Source of the DNA: JBGAQP01 sp044220635
Lineage (GTDB): Bacteria > Pseudomonadota > Gammaproteobacteria > Burkholderiales > Usitatibacteraceae
Assembly: GCA_044220635.1 (NCBI GenBank)
Contig: JBGAQP010000009.1
Location: 61,325 to 125,324, forward strand
Reading direction: 5' to 3'
Length of the DNA: 64,000 nt
Position numbers and translations under genes: made by a program. Below the pieces are notes generated by a model that ran no database searches, had not been told where the DNA came from, and saw only the letters and a program-made list of their open reading frames with translations. The stretch's first letter is position 1. Each line of letters starts with the position of its first letter. Below, piece after piece: positions 35,864 to 44,420 of the stretch.

Positions 35864-36361
35864 ATGCGCCGCTCCCTCATCGTCGCCATGGCGGCCAACC
35901 GCGTCATCGGCCGCGGCAACGCGCTGCCCTGGAGGCTGCCCGCGGACCTCGCGCACTTCAAGCGGATCACGATGGGCCGGCCCGTGATCATGGGCCGCCG
36001 GACCTGGGAATCGATCGGCAAGGCGCTGCCCGGAAGGCACAACATCGTGGTGACACGCACGCCGGGCTTCGCGGCGCCGGGCTGCGAGGTCGTCGATTCG
36101 CTCGCGGCCGCGTGGCGCGCGGCGGGCGCGGCCGACGAGGCCTTCGTGATCGGCGGTGGCGCGCTCTACGAGGAGGCGCTCGCCACGGCGGACCGGATCT
36201 ATCTCACCGAGGTGGAAGGCGAGGTCGAGGGTGACACGCGCTTTCCCGCCTTCGATCGCCGCGGCTGGCGCGAGACCGAGCTCGCGCGCCAGAGCGCGGA
36301 CGACCGGCATGCCCACGCGCTTCGCTTCGTGCTGCTCGAGCGCGAGGCCCCGGCCCGTTGA
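35864..36361 (+). CDS. folA: Dihydrofolate reductase
   Basis: FolA reduces dihydrofolate, produced by ThyA, to tetrahydrofolate. The 165-residue enzyme shows IVAMAANRVIGRGNALPWRL, DLAHFKRITMGRPVIMGRRT, WESIGKALPGRHNIVVT and the NADPH motif FVIGGGALYEEAL. It is the second gene after thyA. Its stop codon overlaps the FNR box that controls ccoI. Confidence 0.98.
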   Translation: MRRSLIVAMAANRVIGRGNALPWRLPADLAHFKRITMGRPVIMGRRTWESIGKALPGRHNIVVTRTPGFAAPGCEVVDSLAAAWRAAGAADEAFVIGGGALYEEALATADRIYLTEVEGEVEGDTRFPAFDRRGWRETELARQSADDRHAHALRFVLLEREAPAR

Positions 36362-36371
36362 CCGAAATCAA
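36358..36371 (+). promoter_or_regulatory. FNR box upstream of ccoI
   Basis: TTGACCGAAATCAA matches the FNR/ANR consensus TTGAT-N4-ATCAA with one deviation. A -10 element TAGACT (36393-36398) lies exactly 21 bp downstream, the geometry of an activated class II promoter. The predicted transcription start coincides with the ccoI ATG. Confidence 0.85.
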
Positions 36372-36404
36372 CCGGTAGCGTCGGCCCCGACCTAGACTCG
36401 ACCG

Positions 36405-38612
36405 ATGCAGACCGACCGCCCGGCCGCCGCGCCGCACGAAGCCGTCCTCGACGTCGAGGGGGTGGTGTGCGGCGCCTGCGTAGCGCGCGTCGAATCGGCG
36501 CTGCGGGGCGTGGAGGGCGTGCGCGAGGCGAGCCTCAATCTCGCCACCCGCCGCGCCCGAGTCGCCTGGGACCCGGCGCGAACCTCCCTCGACGAGCTGC
36601 GCGCGGCGATCGCGCGCGCGGGCTACCGGGCGCGAGAGCACGAGCGCGACGATGCCGCGGACCGCGCCGCGCGCCGCACCGCCCTGTGGCGCGTGTCGGT
36701 CGCGGGCTTCGCGATGATGCAGATCATGATGTTCTCGACCCCGGTCTACCTCGCCGACGAGGGCACCATGACCTGGGACATCGAGCGGCTGCTCGCGATC
36801 GCGAGCCTCGTGCTGACCGTGCCCGTGCTCGTGTTCTCCGCCGTGCCGATCTTCCAGGGAGCGTGGCGGGGCCTCCTCGCGAGGCGCCCGGGCATGGACC
36901 TGCCGGTGGCCATCGGGGTCGTCGTGAGTTTCGTCGCGAGCGTCTACGCGACCTTCGCGGGCGGCGACCTCTATTACGACTCGATCGCGATGTTCGTCTT
37001 CTTCCTGCTGCTCGGGCGTTACTTCGAGGCGGGCGCGCTCGCGCGCACGGCGGGCGCCGCGGAGGCCCTCGCCGAGCTGCTGCCGCGCCGCGCCCAGCGC
37101 CTCGTGGACGGGCACGCGCAGACCGTGGACCCGGTGGTCCTCGTGCCGGGCGACCTGGTCGCCATCGCCGCGGGGGAAGCCGCCCCCGCGGACGCCGTCG
37201 TGGTCGAGGGCCGCAGCGACTTCGACGAGGCGCTGCTCACGGGGGAATCGGCCCCGGTCGCCAAGCGCGCCGGCGACCTGGTGCTCGCCGGGACGGTGAA
37301 CCTCGCGGCCCCAGTCACCGCCCGGGTCGAGCGGCGCGGGGAGGACCAGACGCTTTCCCACGTCCGCCGGCTCATGGAGCGCGCGGCTTCCGAGAAGCCC
37401 CACTGGGCCCTGCTCGCCGACCGCGTGGCCACGCGCTTCGTGCTGGGCGTGCTCGCGCTCGCCGCGGCGGGCGCGATCGCCTGGCTCTGGATCGATCCCT
37501 CGCGGGCGCTGTGGATCGGGGTCGCCACTCTCGTCGTCTCGTGCCCCTGCGCGCTGTCGCTCGCCACACCGGTCGCCCTCACCGCCGCGGTGAACGCGCT
37601 CTCGCGCCGCGGCGTGCTGGTCACGCGAGGGCGCGCGATCGAGGCGCTCGCCTCGGCCACCCACGTCGTCTTCGACAAGACCGGGACGCTCACCACCGGT
37701 CGCATGCGCCTCGCCGCGGTCGAGGTGCTCGGCGGCGAATCGCGCGAACGCTGCCTCGCGATCGCCGCCGCGCTCGAATCCGCGATGCCCCACCCCATGG
37801 CCCACGCGCTGGTCGCCTCCCGGCCCAGGGAACCCGTCATCGCCTCGGGCCTTCGCGCCGTCCCCGGCTCCGGGGTCGAGGCGCGCGTGAAGGGGACCAC
37901 CTACCGGGTGGGATCGCCGGATTTCTGCGCCGGGCTCTGCGGCACGCCCTTTCCCCTGCCGGTCGACGCCGCCGAGCCGCTCGCCGCGATGTCCGACGAG
38001 AGGGGATGGCTCGCGGTGTTCCGCTTCGAGGACACGCCTCGCCCGGAGGCCGCGGACCTGGTGCGCCGGCTGCGTTCCGCGGGCCTCGAGGTGGCCCTGC
38101 TCTCCGGGGACCGGCCGGCGGTCGTCGAACGCATCGCCGCCGAGCTCGGCATCGCCGCGCGCATCGCCGGATCCTCGCCGGAGGAGAAGGCCGCACACGT
38201 CGAGCGCCTCGCCGCGGGCGGCGCCACGGTGGTCATGGTGGGCGACGGCGTGAACGACGCGCCCGTACTCGCCCGCGCCCAGGTCGCCATCGCCCTCGCC
38301 CAGGGCGCGGCCCTCGCCCAGTCCCAGGCCGACCTCGTGATCCTGAGCCCCTCGATCACGGCCGTGGCCGAGTCGATCGAGGTCGCCGGTCGCGCCCGCC
38401 GGGTGATCCGGCAGAACATCGCCTGGGCGATCGGATACAACGCGCTCGCCCTGCCGCTCGCCCTCACGGGGCTGCTCACGCCCTGGCTCGCGAGCCTGGG
38501 CATGTCCGTCTCCTCGCTCGCCGTCGTGGCCAACGCCCTGCGGCTGCTGCGGGCTCCGGGGACGGGGGCCGCGGGGCCGGCCCCGGACGCCGTCGCCGGC
38601 ACGCCCGCCTGA
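36405..38612 (+). CDS. ccoI: Copper-exporting P1B-type ATPase for cbb3 assembly (CcoI/FixI)
   Basis: CcoI moves copper across the inner membrane for maturation of the cbb3 oxidase. The 735-residue protein has an N-terminal metal-binding domain with the CxxC motif VCGACVARVE (Cys22, Cys25) and eight membrane segments, with the ion-binding CPC at 380-382 (SCPCALSLATP). It also has phosphorylation site Asp424 in FDKTGTLTTG, the HP motif (SAMPHPMAHAL) and the hinge MVGDGVNDAPVLARAQVAIA. There is no ribosome site before the ATG, consistent with a leaderless message from the FNR-controlled promoter. ccoS follows after 9 bases. Confidence 0.95.
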   Translation: MQTDRPAAAPHEAVLDVEGVVCGACVARVESALRGVEGVREASLNLATRRARVAWDPARTSLDELRAAIARAGYRAREHERDDAADRAARRTALWRVSVAGFAMMQIMMFSTPVYLADEGTMTWDIERLLAIASLVLTVPVLVFSAVPIFQGAWRGLLARRPGMDLPVAIGVVVSFVASVYATFAGGDLYYDSIAMFVFFLLLGRYFEAGALARTAGAAEALAELLPRRAQRLVDGHAQTVDPVVLVPGDLVAIAAGEAAPADAVVVEGRSDFDEALLTGESAPVAKRAGDLVLAGTVNLAAPVTARVERRGEDQTLSHVRRLMERAASEKPHWALLADRVATRFVLGVLALAAAGAIAWLWIDPSRALWIGVATLVVSCPCALSLATPVALTAAVNALSRRGVLVTRGRAIEALASATHVVFDKTGTLTTGRMRLAAVEVLGGESRERCLAIAAALESAMPHPMAHALVASRPREPVIASGLRAVPGSGVEARVKGTTYRVGSPDFCAGLCGTPFPLPVDAAEPLAAMSDERGWLAVFRFEDTPRPEAADLVRRLRSAGLEVALLSGDRPAVVERIAAELGIAARIAGSSPEEKAAHVERLAAGGATVVMVGDGVNDAPVLARAQVAIALAQGAALAQSQADLVILSPSITAVAESIEVAGRARRVIRQNIAWAIGYNALALPLALTGLLTPWLASLGMSVSSLAVVANALRLLRAPGTGAAGPAPDAVAGTPA

Positions 38613-38621
38613 GAGCGCCCC

Positions 38622-38783
38622 ATGGACATCCTCTACCTCCTGATCCCCCTGAGCGTGGTCCTGGTGCTCGCGATCGGGGTGTTCTTCTGGTTCGCCGTCT
38701 CCGGGGGGCAATTCGAGGACCTCGACCGCGAGGGCGAGAAGGTGGTCCACGACCGGGAGGAGCCCGGAGGGCCTGCCGCCTAG
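38622..38783 (+). CDS. ccoS: cbb3-type oxidase assembly protein CcoS
   Basis: This 53-residue protein, MDILYLLIPLSVVLVLAIGV then FFWFAVSGGQFEDLDREGEK, has one N-terminal membrane helix followed by the CcoS signature SGGQFEDLDREG. CcoS is needed for cofactor insertion into cbb3 oxidase. It lies between ccoI and ccoN, its normal position. It is too short for many gene callers. Confidence 0.92.
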   Translation: MDILYLLIPLSVVLVLAIGVFFWFAVSGGQFEDLDREGEKVVHDREEPGGPAA

Positions 38784-38797
38784 CCGATCGGGCGCGG

Positions 38798-38811
38798 TTG
38801 ATCTCGGTCAA
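38798..38811 (+). promoter_or_regulatory. FNR box upstream of ccoNOQP
   Basis: TTGATCTCGGTCAA is an FNR box with one deviation from consensus. A -10 TATAGT (38833-38838) lies 21 bp downstream, giving a start near 38845 and a leader of about 52 bases before ccoN. Confidence 0.88.
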
Positions 38812-38897
38812 AAGCGCGCGCCGGCGGGCCGATATAGTCCGGTGGGGACCGAAAAGGGCCAGGGGTGGTTCTTGCGGCCGGAAACAGAGGAGCGGGG

Positions 38898-40346
38898 ATG
38901 AACAACGACCAACTGTACAATTACAAGGTGGTGCGCCAGTTCGCGGTGATGACCGTGATCTGGGGCATCGTCGGGATGCTCGTGGGGGTCCTGATCGCCG
39001 CGCAGCTCGCGTGGCCTGCGCTCAATTTCGACATCCCCTGGCTCAGCTACGGGCGCCTGCGCCCGCTGCACACCAACGCGGTGATATTCGCGTTCGGGGG
39101 CTCGGCGCTCTTCGCCACCTCCTACTACGCGGTGCAGCGCACCTGCCACGTGCGGCTGTTCTCCGACGGGCTCGCCGCCTTCACCTTCTGGGGCTGGCAG
39201 GCCATCATCGTCGCGGCTGCGATCACGCTGCCGCTCGGCTACACCACCGCCAAGGAGTACGCGGAGCTCGAGTGGCCGATCGACATCGCCATCACCGCCG
39301 TCTGGGTCGCCTACGCGGTGGTGTTCTTCGGCACCATCGTCAAGCGCAAGGTGAAGCACATCTACGTCGCCAACTGGTTCTTCGGCGCGTTCATCCTCAC
39401 GGTGGCGCTCCTGCACGTGGTCAACAGCCTGGAGGTGCCCGCGGGCCCGCTCAAGAGCTACTCGGTCTACGCGGGGGTGCAGGACGCGATGGTGCAGTGG
39501 TGGTACGGGCACAACGCCGTGGGCTTCTTCCTCACCGCCGGCTTCCTCGGGATGATGTACTACTTCATCCCGAAGCAGGCGGGGCGCCCGGTCTACTCCT
39601 ATCGGCTGTCGATCGTGCACTTCTGGGCCCTGATCTTCACCTACATGTGGGCGGGCCCGCACCACCTGCACTACACGGCGCTTCCCGACTGGGCGCAGTC
39701 GCTGGGCATGATCTTCTCGCTCATCCTGCTCGCACCCTCCTGGGGCGGCATGATCAACGGGATCATGACGCTCTCGGGAGCGTGGCACAAGCTGCGCACC
39801 GACCCCGTGCTCAAGTTCCTCATCGTGTCCCTGTCGTTCTACGGCATGTCGACCTTCGAGGGGCCGATGATGTCGATCAAGACTGTGAACGCGCTGTCGC
39901 ACTACACCGACTGGACCGTGGGCCACGTGCACTCGGGCGCGCTCGGCTGGGTGGCGATGATCTCGGTGGGCAGCCTCTACTACCTCATCCCGCGTCTCTT
40001 CGGGCGCACCGAGATGTACTCGACGCCGCTCATCACGCTGCACTTCTGGACGACGACGATCGGCATCGTGCTCTACATCGCCTCGATGTGGATCGCCGGC
40101 GTCATGCAGGGCCTCATGTGGCGGGCCGTGAACGACGACGGCACGCTCACCTACACCTTCGTCGAGAGCGTGAAGGCCACCTACCCCTATTACGTGATCC
40201 GGCTCGCCGGGGGCCTGCTCGTGTTCTCGGGGATGCTCGTCATGCTCTACAACACCGTGAAGACGATCACGATGGGCAAGGCCGTGGAAGCGCCGATTCC
40301 CGAAGTCCCCGCCGGCTCGCGCATCGACGCGCCGGCGCACGCCTAG
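38898..40346 (+). CDS. ccoN: Cytochrome c oxidase cbb3-type subunit I
   Basis: CcoN is the catalytic subunit, which reduces oxygen at a heme b3-CuB centre and pumps protons. The 482-residue protein is very hydrophobic (about 12 helices). It has heme and copper ligand motifs LRPLHTNAVIFAFGGSALFA, WWYGHNAVGFFLTAGFLGMM, AGPHHLHYTALPDWAQ and VGHVHSGALGWVAM. The ATG at 38898 is chosen over 38865 because of the AGGAGCGG ribosome site. It is the first gene of ccoNOQPGH. Confidence 0.98.
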   Translation: MNNDQLYNYKVVRQFAVMTVIWGIVGMLVGVLIAAQLAWPALNFDIPWLSYGRLRPLHTNAVIFAFGGSALFATSYYAVQRTCHVRLFSDGLAAFTFWGWQAIIVAAAITLPLGYTTAKEYAELEWPIDIAITAVWVAYAVVFFGTIVKRKVKHIYVANWFFGAFILTVALLHVVNSLEVPAGPLKSYSVYAGVQDAMVQWWYGHNAVGFFLTAGFLGMMYYFIPKQAGRPVYSYRLSIVHFWALIFTYMWAGPHHLHYTALPDWAQSLGMIFSLILLAPSWGGMINGIMTLSGAWHKLRTDPVLKFLIVSLSFYGMSTFEGPMMSIKTVNALSHYTDWTVGHVHSGALGWVAMISVGSLYYLIPRLFGRTEMYSTPLITLHFWTTTIGIVLYIASMWIAGVMQGLMWRAVNDDGTLTYTFVESVKATYPYYVIRLAGGLLVFSGMLVMLYNTVKTITMGKAVEAPIPEVPAGSRIDAPAHA

Positions 40347-40356
40347 GAGCCGCGCC

Positions 40357-40971
40357 ATGAAACTCACCCACGACCTGATCGAACGCAAGACCGGCCTCAT
40401 GGCGGCGCTCATCGTGCTGGTGGTGAGCGTCGGCGGCCTCGTCGAGATCGTCCCGCTCTACTTCCAGCGCTCGACCACGGAGCCCGTGGCGGGCGTGAAG
40501 CCCTACAGCGCGCTGCGGCTCCTGGGCCGGGACGTCTACATCCGCGAGGGTTGCTACAACTGCCACTCGCAGATGATCCGGCCCTTCCGCGCCGAGGTGG
40601 AACGCTACGGCCACTACTCGGTGGCGGGCGAGTTCGTCTACGACCACCCGTTCCAGTGGGGCAGCAAGCGCACCGGGCCGGACCTCGCGCGCGTCGGCGG
40701 GCGCTACTCCGACGACTGGCACCGCACGCACCTTCGCAATCCCCGCGACCTCGTGCCCGAGTCGAACATGCCCGGCTACCCCTGGCTCGCGAAGACCGCG
40801 GTGGATCCCGCCTCCGCGGCGCCGAGGATGAAGGCGCTGCGCTCGATCGGCGTGCCCTACAGCGACGCGCAGATCGACGGCGCGGCGAAGGAACTCGCCG
40901 GCAAGACGGAGGAGGACGCCCTCGTGGCCTACCTCCAGGAGCTCGGCACCGCCATCAAGGCGCGGAGGTGA
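40357..40971 (+). CDS. ccoO: Cytochrome c oxidase cbb3-type subunit II (mono-heme)
   Basis: CcoO carries one heme c and passes electrons from CcoP to CcoN. The 204-residue protein has an N-terminal membrane anchor (residues 15-35) and the heme site REGCYNCHSQMIRPFRAEVE. The GEFVYDHPFQWGSKRTGPDL signature follows, and the axial Met is in ESNMPGYPWL. It lies 10 bases after ccoN. Confidence 0.98.
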   Translation: MKLTHDLIERKTGLMAALIVLVVSVGGLVEIVPLYFQRSTTEPVAGVKPYSALRLLGRDVYIREGCYNCHSQMIRPFRAEVERYGHYSVAGEFVYDHPFQWGSKRTGPDLARVGGRYSDDWHRTHLRNPRDLVPESNMPGYPWLAKTAVDPASAAPRMKALRSIGVPYSDAQIDGAAKELAGKTEEDALVAYLQELGTAIKARR

Positions 40972-40973
40972 GC

Positions 40974-41144
40974 ATGGACATCAACACCGTCAGGACCGTG
41001 ATCGAGGTGCTCGCGTTCGCCGCGTTCCTCGGCATCGTGGCCTGGGCCTGGTCGGGCCGGCGCCGCGAGGATTTCGAGCAGGCCGCCCGCCTGCCCCTGG
41101 ACGAAGAGGACATCGCAGCCGCCTCCCGGAGGAACCATGAGTGA
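40974..41144 (+). CDS. ccoQ: cbb3-type oxidase subunit CcoQ
   Basis: The 56-residue protein begins MDINTVRTVIEVLAFAAFLG and contains one membrane helix and a charged tail typical of CcoQ (WSGRRREDFEQAARLPLDEE). It stabilises the complex in other bacteria. Its stop overlaps the ccoP start by 8 bases. It starts 2 bases after the ccoO stop with GGAGGTGA ahead of it. Confidence 0.92.
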   Translation: MDINTVRTVIEVLAFAAFLGIVAWAWSGRRREDFEQAARLPLDEEDIAAASRRNHE

Positions 41145-42057
41145 CTTTGTCGACGGCTTCTGGAGCCTCTACGTCGCCGGCGTCACGATCGTCTCGATCG
41201 TCGCCTGCGCGCTGCTGCTGACCATGCAGCACCGGAAGAAGGTCCCGGGCCAGGCGGTCGAGACCACCGGCCACGGCTGGGACGAGGACCTCGCGGAGTG
41301 GAACAACCCCCTGCCGCGGTGGTGGATGGGCCTCTTCTGGATCACCATCCTCTTCTCGCTCGTCTACCTCGCCCTTTACCCGGGGCTCGGCAGCTTCGCC
41401 GGCATGCTCGGCTGGACCTCCACGGGCCAGCTGCGCGCCGAGCAGGCGGAAGCCGACGCGCGCTACGGGCCGATCTTCAAGAAGGTCGCCGCGCTCGAGG
41501 TTTCCGCGATCGCCTCCGACCCCCAGGGTCGCGCGATGGGCGAGCGGCTCTTCCTCACCTACTGTTCGCAGTGCCACGGCTCGGACGCGCGCGGCGCGAA
41601 GGGCTACCCGAACCTCACCGACGGCGACTGGCTCTACGGCGGCGAGCCGCAGCAGATCCTCGCGACGATCCTCGACGGGCGCAAGGGCATGATGCCGCCC
41701 ATGGGCGAGGCGGTCGGCGGGCCGGCGGGCGTGGCGGAGGTCGCGAACTACGTGCTCTCGCTCTCGGGCTCCACCCACGATGCGAAGCTCGCCGAGGCCG
41801 GCAAGGCGAAGTTCGCCGCCTGCGCCGCCTGCCACGGCCCCGAGGCGAAGGGCAATCCGGCCCTCGGGGCCCCCAACCTCACGGACAAGGTGTGGCTTCA
41901 CGGCGGCAGCCTCGCCACGATCTCGGAGACCATCACGAAGGGCCGCGAAAACCTGATGCCCGCGCATCGCGAGTTCCTCGGCGAGGAGAAGTCGAAGATC
42001 CTCGCCGGCTACGTCCTCGGACTCTCGAAGGCGAAGGGCGGCGGCGCGGGCTCTTGA
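41137..42057 (+). CDS. ccoP: Cytochrome c oxidase cbb3-type subunit III (di-heme)
   Basis: CcoP accepts electrons from soluble cytochromes. The 306-residue protein has an N-terminal CcoP domain with two membrane segments (residues 8-28 and about 58-80; WDEDLAEWNNPLPRWWMGLF between them). Two cytochrome c domains follow, with heme sites YCSQCHGSDARG and ACAACHGPEAKG. Length and motifs are normal. The next gene starts inside its stop codon. Confidence 0.98.
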   Translation: MSDFVDGFWSLYVAGVTIVSIVACALLLTMQHRKKVPGQAVETTGHGWDEDLAEWNNPLPRWWMGLFWITILFSLVYLALYPGLGSFAGMLGWTSTGQLRAEQAEADARYGPIFKKVAALEVSAIASDPQGRAMGERLFLTYCSQCHGSDARGAKGYPNLTDGDWLYGGEPQQILATILDGRKGMMPPMGEAVGGPAGVAEVANYVLSLSGSTHDAKLAEAGKAKFAACAACHGPEAKGNPALGAPNLTDKVWLHGGSLATISETITKGRENLMPAHREFLGEEKSKILAGYVLGLSKAKGGGAGS

Positions 42058-43517
42058 ACAGCGCCGCGCCGCGCGATCCCGGGGGAGCGCAAGCCGCCCC
42101 GGTGATCCCCATCCGCCCCGCCGCGCCGCCGCCCGGCGAGGAGGGCGAGCAGGCCCTCTTCGAGGTCCGCAGGAAGATCTACCCGCGCGCGGTCCACGGC
42201 TGGTTCGCCGGCTGGCGCTGGGCGCTCGTCTGGGCCACGCAGATCGTCTTCTACGGGCTGCCCTGGCTCGGCTGGAACGGCCGCCCCGCGGTGCTCTTCG
42301 ACCTGGGCGCGCGCAAGTTCTACGTCTTCGGCTTCGTCTTCTGGCCGCAGGACTTCATCTACCTCACGCTGCTGCTGGTGGGCTCCGCGGTCTCGCTCTT
42401 CCTCTTCACCGCGGTCGCCGGGCGCCTGTGGTGCGGCTACGCCTGCCCGCAGACGGTCTACACCGAGATCTTCCTGTGGGTCGAGCGGATGATCGAGGGC
42501 GAGCGCACCGCGCGCACGAAGCTCGACAGCGCGCCCCTCACGCCGCGCAAGTTCGGGCTCAAGGCCGCGAAGCACGCCGCCTGGGTCGCGATCGCCTTCT
42601 GGACCGGCTTCACTTTCGTGGGCTACTTCACGCCCATCCGCGAGCTCGCCGCCTCGGTCGCGAGCCTCACCACGGGGCCGTGGGAGACCTTCTGGATGCT
42701 CTTCTACGGCTTCGCCACCTACGGCAACGCGGGCTGGATGCGCGAGCAGGTCTGCAAGTACATGTGCCCCTACGCGCGGTTCCAGGGCGCCATGTTCGAC
42801 CGCGACACGCTCGTCATCGCCTACGACCCGGAGCGCGGCGAGCCGCGCGGCGCGCGCTCGCGCAAGGCCGACCGGAGCGCGATCGGGCTCGGCGACTGCA
42901 CCGACTGCCAGATCTGCGTGCAGGTCTGCCCCACGGGCATCGACATCCGCAACGGCCTGCAATACGAGTGCATCGGCTGCGCGGCCTGCATCGACGCCTG
43001 CGACCAGGTGATGGACAAGATGGGCTACCCGAAGGGGCTCATCCGCTACTCGACCGAAACGGCGCTCAAGGAGCACCTCGGCCTCAAGGGCATCGTCTCG
43101 CGCTTCGTGCGCCCGCGCACGCTCGTCTACACGTCGATCCTCGCCACGGTGGTGGTCGCGGCGACCACGGCGCTCGTCTTGCGCGTTCCGCTCAAGGTCG
43201 ACGTGATCCGCGACCGGGGGGCGATGGTGCGCGAGGTCGAAGGCGGGGAGCTCGAGAACGTCTACCGACTGCAGGTCATGAACGCGACGGAGTCGCCCCA
43301 CCGCTACCGCCTCGAGGTCGAGGGGCTTGCGGGGTTGCGCGTGGCCTCCGAGCCCGAGTTCGAGCTGCCGGCGGCCTCCACGCGGGCCGTGCCCGTGCGG
43401 CTGCGCGTGCCGCGCGAGGGACTCGCCGAAGGTTCGCACCGGATCCGCATGCGCGTCGAGGCAGCTGACGCGCCCGCGCTGCGCGTCGACGAGAAGGCCA
43501 TCTTCCTCGTGCGCTGA
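42054..43517 (+). CDS. ccoG: cbb3 assembly ferredoxin CcoG (FixG/RdxA)
   Basis: CcoG is a membrane iron-sulfur protein implicated in copper reduction during cbb3 assembly. The product (487 residues from TTG at 42054) has five membrane helices, GRLWCGYACPQTVYTEIFLW, and two 4Fe-4S motifs (CTDCQICVQVCPTG, CIGCAACIDACDQ). An Ig-like C-terminal domain ends the protein. There is no ATG near the start. TTG 42054 overlaps the ccoP stop as TTGA, and an in-frame GTG at 42102 is the alternative, giving 471 residues. The choice is not settled. Confidence 0.93.
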   Translation: MNSAAPRDPGGAQAAPVIPIRPAAPPPGEEGEQALFEVRRKIYPRAVHGWFAGWRWALVWATQIVFYGLPWLGWNGRPAVLFDLGARKFYVFGFVFWPQDFIYLTLLLVGSAVSLFLFTAVAGRLWCGYACPQTVYTEIFLWVERMIEGERTARTKLDSAPLTPRKFGLKAAKHAAWVAIAFWTGFTFVGYFTPIRELAASVASLTTGPWETFWMLFYGFATYGNAGWMREQVCKYMCPYARFQGAMFDRDTLVIAYDPERGEPRGARSRKADRSAIGLGDCTDCQICVQVCPTGIDIRNGLQYECIGCAACIDACDQVMDKMGYPKGLIRYSTETALKEHLGLKGIVSRFVRPRTLVYTSILATVVVAATTALVLRVPLKVDVIRDRGAMVREVEGGELENVYRLQVMNATESPHRYRLEVEGLAGLRVASEPEFELPAASTRAVPVRLRVPREGLAEGSHRIRMRVEAADAPALRVDEKAIFLVR

Positions 43518-43534
43518 GCGCGAGGCCCCGCTCG

Positions 43535-44047
43535 ATGAAGACCCACGCCCACGCCCGCCCCCACCCGCGGCCCCGGCCCTGGTACCGCGAGCCCTGGCCC
43601 TGGATCCTGATGGCGGGACCCGCGATCGTCGTCGTCGCCGGGATCGCGACCGGCGTCATCGCCTTCGCCGGCGCCGACGGCCTGGTGCTCGACGACTACT
43701 ACAAGCAGGGGCTGGGCATCAACCGCACGATCGAGCGCGACGCGGCGGCCCGGCGCCTCGGCGTGGAGGGCGAGCTCGCGATCGACGGCGCGCACGCGCG
43801 CGCGCGCCTCGCCGCCGCCAAGCCCCTGCCCGACCGCCTGCGCCTGCTGTTCGCGCACCCGACGCGCGCCGGCGCGGATCGCGTCGTGTTCCTCGCGCGC
43901 GGCGCCGGGGGCGAATACGCGGCGCCCCTGGCCGCGCTCGCGCCCGGGCGCTGGCGCGTGATCATCGAGGCCGACGACTGGCGCCTGTCGGCGCTCGTCG
44001 ACACCCGTCTCGCCGGCCCGTACCGGCTGGGCGGGGACGCATCCTGA
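43535..44047 (+). CDS. ccoH: FixH family protein (CcoH)
   Basis: CcoH/FixH is a small membrane protein needed for stable cbb3 assembly. The 170-residue protein starts with a His/Pro/Arg-rich segment, then WYREPWPWILMAGPAIVVVA (single helix) and the signature GLVLDDYYKQGLGINRTIER. A soluble periplasmic domain follows. It lies 17 bases after ccoG. Confidence 0.92.
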   Translation: MKTHAHARPHPRPRPWYREPWPWILMAGPAIVVVAGIATGVIAFAGADGLVLDDYYKQGLGINRTIERDAAARRLGVEGELAIDGAHARARLAAAKPLPDRLRLLFAHPTRAGADRVVFLARGAGGEYAAPLAALAPGRWRVIIEADDWRLSALVDTRLAGPYRLGGDAS

Positions 44048-44087
44048 GAAGGCGCGCGGGCGGGCCGCGCGGGAAACGGAGACGACC

Positions 44088-44420
44088 ATGCTGCTGCAAC
44101 GCGTGATGTGGGTCATGTGGCCGGGCTTCCTCGTGGCGGCCGCCGCCGAGACGCTCTTCTTCACGCTCTTCGATCCCCAGGAGCTCACCTTCTTCGGCGA
44201 CCCGATCGAGGCGAGCCGGCTCGCGATCTATTCCGTGGGCTTCTTCTTCTTCTGGGCGGTCGGCGCGGGCTCGAGCGCCCTCACCTGCTTCCTGCAGCGC
44301 TCGCCCTGGGAGGTGAACCGCTGCCCGCTGCCGCCGGTCGAGCGCCCCGACGGCTGCCCGAAGCGCGACGACCCGATCGGCTGTTGCGGGGACGGGCGCG
44401 AGCCTTCCGGCGGGCGCTAG
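44088..44420 (+). CDS. Small membrane protein with Cys-rich tail, unknown
   Basis: The 110-residue protein has two hydrophobic segments (VMWVMWPGFLVAAAAETLFF and SRLAIYSVGFFFFWAVGAGS) and a C-terminal tail with four cysteines (NRCPLPPVERPDGCPKRDDP, IGCC). It ends the ccoNOQPGH cluster, 40 bases after ccoH, and its stop overlaps the convergent gene by 4 bases. I do not recognise the family. The position suggests a link to oxidase assembly or heme/copper handling. The Cys pairs could bind metal, which is inference. Confidence 0.7.
   Translation: MLLQRVMWVMWPGFLVAAAAETLFFTLFDPQELTFFGDPIEASRLAIYSVGFFFFWAVGAGSSALTCFLQRSPWEVNRCPLPPVERPDGCPKRDDPIGCCGDGREPSGGR

Noticed and set aside
36467..40360. 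A 1297-codon open frame across ccoI and ccoN
   Set aside because: It runs in another frame over several well-supported genes and gives only Arg/Ala/Gly-rich sequence without domains.
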